A program made the translations under genes and the position numbers. A DNA stretch of 17,819 nt from positions 1-17,819 of the forward strand of contig JAUPVD010000475.1 in assembly GCA_030917225.1 (NCBI GenBank), written 5' to 3'. The DNA is from Pseudomonadota bacterium (lineage in GTDB: Bacteria > Pseudomonadota > Gammaproteobacteria > Burkholderiales > Rhodocyclaceae). The notes under the pieces are model-generated. The model was not told the origin of the DNA. It worked only from the letters and a program-made list of their open reading frames with translations, and did no database searches. This document shows positions 15,701 through 17,819 of this stretch, one piece after another; the stretch's first letter is position 1, and each line of letters opens with the position of its first letter.

Positions 15701-16141
15701 TCAACGCCCCGGCGCATTAAGCTTCAGGAGTAAATTGCAAATCTCTTCGGCCAAGGCCTTGCGATCCAGTTTTGCCGGTTTAACGGCCAGACGCAGTATG
15801 AGATCGCGTGCAGGCAGTTTCGGCAACAACTGACGGAACTGCTCGCGGCCGATACGCTTGATGAGGTTGCGACGAACCGCTGCTTTTACAAGGCGTTTCG
15901 GCACCACCACACCCAGCCTGGCAGTCACTCCATTATCCGGAGAGCCTTCCTCCGCCTCCTCCTGCTTCCGAGGGCGGTAATGTAACAGGAAGTGGCTGCT
16001 TTTTACGGCTCTTCTAAAACCAAAAACGGATGAATACTCATCCGTTTTTGTCAGTCGATAGCGCTTGGGGAAAGCGAACCCTTGTTGCCCGTTCGTTACC
16101 CCACCTGCATCAATAGCAGCGGGTTGGCTGTCTATGCTCAA
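15701..16141 (-). CDS. rnpA: Ribonuclease P protein component
   Basis: 146 aa, longer than the usual roughly 115-120. It is the protein subunit that assists the RNase P RNA in 5' maturation of tRNA. The family features are [19 protein letters not shown] near the N-terminus and the RNR motif [18 protein letters not shown]. The start is taken as TTG 16141, which overlaps the rpmH stop (TTGA), giving about 22 extra N-terminal residues. There is no ATG or GTG in frame before the conserved domain, so TTG is the best choice although no ribosome binding site is clear; coupling from rpmH would explain this. An insertion-like acidic stretch ([13 protein letters not shown]) in the middle adds length. 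A terminator-like hairpin lies within the coding sequence at 16021-16050. Confidence 0.93.
   Translation of the reverse strand: MSIDSQPAAIDAGGVTNGQQGFAFPKRYRLTKTDEYSSVFGFRRAVKSSHFLLHYRPRKQEEAEEGSPDNGVTARLGVVVPKRLVKAAVRRNLIKRIGREQFRQLLPKLPARDLILRLAVKPAKLDRKALAEEICNLLLKLNAPGR
16021..16050 (-). terminator. Intrinsic-terminator-like hairpin inside rnpA
   Basis: CAAAAACGGATGA (16021-16033) and TCATCCGTTTTTG (16038-16050) are perfect 13-base inverted repeats with a 4-base loop. In the rpmH-rnpA transcript the stem ACGGAUGA/UCAUCCGU is followed by UUUUUGGUUUU, the form of a Rho-independent terminator. It lies about 90 bases into rnpA and encodes the conserved KTDEYSSVF stretch, so it could reduce rnpA and downstream expression relative to rpmH. 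Confidence 0.55.
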
Positions 16142-16272
16142 ACAGCCAGACGATGACGACCCTTGGCGCGGCGCGCAGCGATGACCTTGCGGCCACCCTT
16201 GGTGCGCATGCGAACCAGGAAACCGTGAGTGCGCTTGCGGCGGACAACCGAGGGTTGATAGGTGCGTTTCAT
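16138..16272 (-). CDS. rpmH: 50S ribosomal protein L34
   Basis: 44 aa, reading [20 protein letters not shown] and continuing with [20 protein letters not shown] to the end at RLAV, which is textbook L34. It is a small basic protein of the large ribosomal subunit. The ATG at 16270-16272 is preceded by AAGGGC. It is the first gene of the operon and sits 33 bases downstream of a near-consensus promoter. Its TGA overlaps the TTG start of rnpA. Confidence 0.99.
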   Translation of the reverse strand: MKRTYQPSVVRRKRTHGFLVRMRTKGGRKVIAARRAKGRHRLAV

Positions 16273-16311
16273 GATTTATGCCCTTGATTTTGATGCAAAG
16301 ATAAACGCGTA

Positions 16312-16340
16312 ATTAGACATTGTGCGACACGCCATGTCAA
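16312..16340 (-). promoter_or_regulatory. Sigma70 promoter of the rpmH operon
   Basis: On the minus strand TTGACA (16335-16340) and TCTAAT (16312-16317) are 17 bp apart: a perfect -35 box, a 5-of-6 -10 box and ideal spacing. The expected start is near 16305, giving a leader of about 33 bases. Such strength suits a ribosomal protein gene. Confidence 0.8.
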
Positions 16341-16360
16341 GACCAATTTATTTTCCGTCC

Positions 16361-16369
16361 TGTGGATAA
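16361..16369 (-). promoter_or_regulatory. Perfect DnaA box
   Basis: TGTGGATAA on the plus strand is the exact complement of the TTATCCACA consensus for high-affinity DnaA binding. It lies between the divergent rpmH and dnaA promoters and overlaps a possible dnaA -35 region. Confidence 0.75.
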
Positions 16370-16392
16370 CTCGTCTGCAAGCGCGGTAAAAT
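16363..16392 (+). promoter_or_regulatory. Candidate dnaA promoter overlapping the DnaA box
   Basis: TAAAAT (16387-16392) is a good -10 box; 18 bp upstream TGGATA (16363-16368) is a poor -35 that lies inside the DnaA box. A start near 16399 would give a leader of about 160 bases. If real, DnaA binding would repress its own gene. Other AT-rich starts between 16420 and 16460 are possible. Confidence 0.35.
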
Positions 16393-16462
16393 GCTCCCCA
16401 GAATGCTTCTGGCCTTCGCTTTAATTATAAAAAGATTCGATTAAAAACAAAAGCTTGAAAAG

Positions 16463-16471
16463 TTATCCCCC
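16463..16471 (+). promoter_or_regulatory. Degenerate DnaA box
   Basis: TTATCCCCC matches the TTATCCACA consensus at 7 of 9 positions and adjoins the AT-rich run. It may be a weak or ATP-DnaA-specific site, or chance. Confidence 0.35.
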
Positions 16472-16562
16472 GGTTCGCTGCGGGTTTTGGCAATGGTGTG
16501 CCGCCTTCCGCCTTTCCCCTTTACACCTTTGATGTCCGTAGCCTGCCGGAACCCCCTATTTT

Positions 16563-17819
16563 ATGAGCAGCTTCTGGAATTCCTGCCTTAGCCAGTTCGA
16601 ACAGGAACTGCCGGTTCAGCAATTCAACACTTGGATCCGGCCCTTGCGTCTGGAGGGTGAAGACAACCTTGATGGCGGTTTGCGCCTTGTTGCGCCCAAC
16701 GGCTTTATCCTCAAGTGGGTCAAGGAGCGCTATCTGCTTCGCATCGAGGAATTGAGTCGAACCTATTTTGATGCGCCTATCAGCATAGTTTTGACGCTAG
16801 CTGAGCGCAAAGCGCCGGCTGCCCTCCCCCGTCAAGAATCGCGCCTGACTCCGGTTGGGCCTGTAGTGGAGGAACTTGCTGCGCCTGCCGTCCCGGTCAG
16901 AAATACGAACCCGTACGAAAAGACGCGGCTGATCTCATCGTTTACCTTCGACAATCTGGTCGTGGGTAAAGCCAATGATCTGGCACGTGCTGCCGCGATG
17001 CAGGTCGCACACAACCCCGGTGGTGCCTATAACCCGCTGTTCATCTACGGTGGTGCCGGCCTGGGCAAGACGCACCTCATTCATGCCATCGGCAACTTCA
17101 TTCTGGAGCAGCATCCGCACAAAGTCGTACGCTATGTTCATGCAGAAGACTACTATTCTGATGTAGTACGCGCTTACCAACAGAAGTCTTTTGATGTATT
17201 CAAGCGCTATTACCGTTCACTGGATGTGCTGTTGGTTGACGACGTACAATTTTTCAACGGCAAGAACCGGACACAGGAAGAGTTTTTCTACGTCTTCAAT
17301 GCGTTGATTGAGGCTCGCAAACAAATTGTCATCAGTTGCGACACTTACCCCAAGGATATCAACGGACTTGAAGATCGCCTGATTACCCGTTTCGACTGGG
17401 GCCTGACGGTACAGATTGAGCCACCGGAAACAGAAATGCGCGTGGCGATTCTGAAGAAGAAAGCAGAAGCGGAAGGTGTTGCACTGGATGACGAAGTTGC
17501 CTTCGTCATCGCGAAACACCTGCGCTCAAATGTGCGCGAACTGGAAGGTGCGCTGAAGAAAGTTCTCGCCTATTCGTCATTCTATGGCCGGGAAATAGCA
17601 CTTGATCTGGTCAAGGAAGCGCTCAAGGACATCATTGGTGCCGTAAACCGCCAGATTACGGTCGAAAATATCCAGAAAACAGTTGCCGATTATTACAAAA
17701 TCAAGGTTGCTGATCTTTTTTCACCAAAGCGTACCCGTGCGATCGCCCGTCCCCGCCAGGTTGCCATGTGGCTGGCCAAGGATCTGACGGCGCACAGTTA
17801 CCCCATGATCGGTGACGCA
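16563..17819 (+). CDS. dnaA: Chromosomal replication initiator DnaA (3' end cut by window)
   Basis: 419 residues are visible and the frame is open at the window edge; the full protein is usually about 450-470. DnaA binds TTATCCACA boxes at oriC, unwinds DNA and loads DnaB helicase. Domain I starts [21 protein letters not shown]; a short, poorly conserved domain II is near 80-115. The AAA+ domain has Walker A GGAGLGKT (163-170), Walker [10 protein letters not shown] (D226-D227) and the box VII-type segment [10 protein letters not shown]. Domain IV begins after about 370, with [17 protein letters not shown]; the conserved DnaA signature near GDA is where the window ends. ATG 16563 matches the family start; the ribosome binding site (CCGGAA) is weak. 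It diverges from rpmH, the standard origin layout. Confidence 0.98.
   Translation, partial: MSSFWNSCLSQFEQELPVQQFNTWIRPLRLEGEDNLDGGLRLVAPNGFILKWVKERYLLRIEELSRTYFDAPISIVLTLAERKAPAALPRQESRLTPVGPVVEELAAPAVPVRNTNPYEKTRLISSFTFDNLVVGKANDLARAAAMQVAHNPGGAYNPLFIYGGAGLGKTHLIHAIGNFILEQHPHKVVRYVHAEDYYSDVVRAYQQKSFDVFKRYYRSLDVLLVDDVQFFNGKNRTQEEFFYVFNALIEARKQIVISCDTYPKDINGLEDRLITRFDWGLTVQIEPPETEMRVAILKKKAEAEGVALDDEVAFVIAKHLRSNVRELEGALKKVLAYSSFYGREIALDLVKEALKDIIGAVNRQITVENIQKTVADYYKIKVADLFSPKRTRAIARPRQVAMWLAKDLTAHSYPMIGDA

Larger units (their letters stand above)
16273..16562. other. Probable replication origin region (rpmH-dnaA intergenic)
   Basis: This 290-bp gap between divergent rpmH and dnaA is the usual place of oriC in many proteobacteria. 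It holds one perfect DnaA box, one weak box, and an AT-rich run at 16420-16461 (TTAATTATAAAAAG and onward) that could be the unwinding site. CCAGAA-TGC-TTCTGG at 16398-16412 is a small hairpin. Only two boxes are visible, fewer than in a typical origin, so it could also be just the dnaA control region. Confidence 0.5.

Overview
The window reads as chromosomal DNA of a Gram-negative betaproteobacterium. The rpmH/rnpA/yidD/yidC/mnmE block diverging from dnaA, the ahpC/ahpF pair and the lipopolysaccharide-type genes all fit. My guess is Rhodocyclales (Dechloromonas/Azonexus-like); this rests on overall protein feel and gene order, not on a search. No rRNA, tRNA, CRISPR array or insertion sequence was seen. 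Coding density is high, and the only non-coding stretch near 300 bases is the rpmH-dnaA gap, a probable replication origin.

Layout from left to right. (1) 1-979, plus strand: the 3' end of an unrecognised gene whose C-terminus resembles a kinase-like catalytic/metal loop, then a small dual-specificity-type phosphatase with an intact CX5R loop. (2) 1075-1782, plus: a ComB-family (2-phosphosulfolactate phosphatase-like) protein. (3) 1841-4112, minus: ahpF and ahpC, the alkyl hydroperoxide reductase pair, with a long RNA-hairpin-like structure between them. A promoter with an OxyR-like operator lies upstream of ahpC. (4) 4296-5981, plus: a response regulator receiver domain fused to TPR repeats, divergent from ahpC. 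(5) 5984-12340, minus: a six-gene run transcribed as GT2 glycosyltransferase, VTT/DedA-like membrane protein, ArnT-like membrane glycosyltransferase, UDP-glucose 6-dehydrogenase, UDP-glucuronate 4-epimerase and a TSUP permease. (6) 12442-16272, minus: rpmH, rnpA, yidD, yidC and mnmE, the conserved origin-proximal operon. (7) 16273-16562: intergenic, with a near-consensus promoter for rpmH, a perfect DnaA box and an AT-rich stretch. (8) 16563 to the window end, plus: dnaA, cut by the window edge.

How the genes work together. AhpC reduces peroxides and AhpF re-reduces AhpC with NADH. The six-gene run can be read as one pathway: UDP-glucose to UDP-glucuronate to UDP-galacturonate, transfer of the sugar to a polyprenyl phosphate by the GT2 enzyme, then transfer by the ArnT-like enzyme to lipid A/LPS core (or another acceptor) on the periplasmic side. 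This would be a galacturonate analogue of the aminoarabinose system; it is an inference from gene content. The rpmH operon links ribosome assembly (L34), RNase P, membrane protein insertion (YidC, YidD) and tRNA wobble modification (MnmE).

The most striking non-coding signals are an intrinsic-terminator-like hairpin inside the rnpA coding sequence, a 120-bp element bounded by perfect 17-bp inverted repeats between the UDP-sugar genes, the ahpC-ahpF intergenic hairpin, and the OxyR-like site. I do not see an obviously new multi-gene system; the kinase-like/phosphatase pair at the left edge is the least explained coding region.
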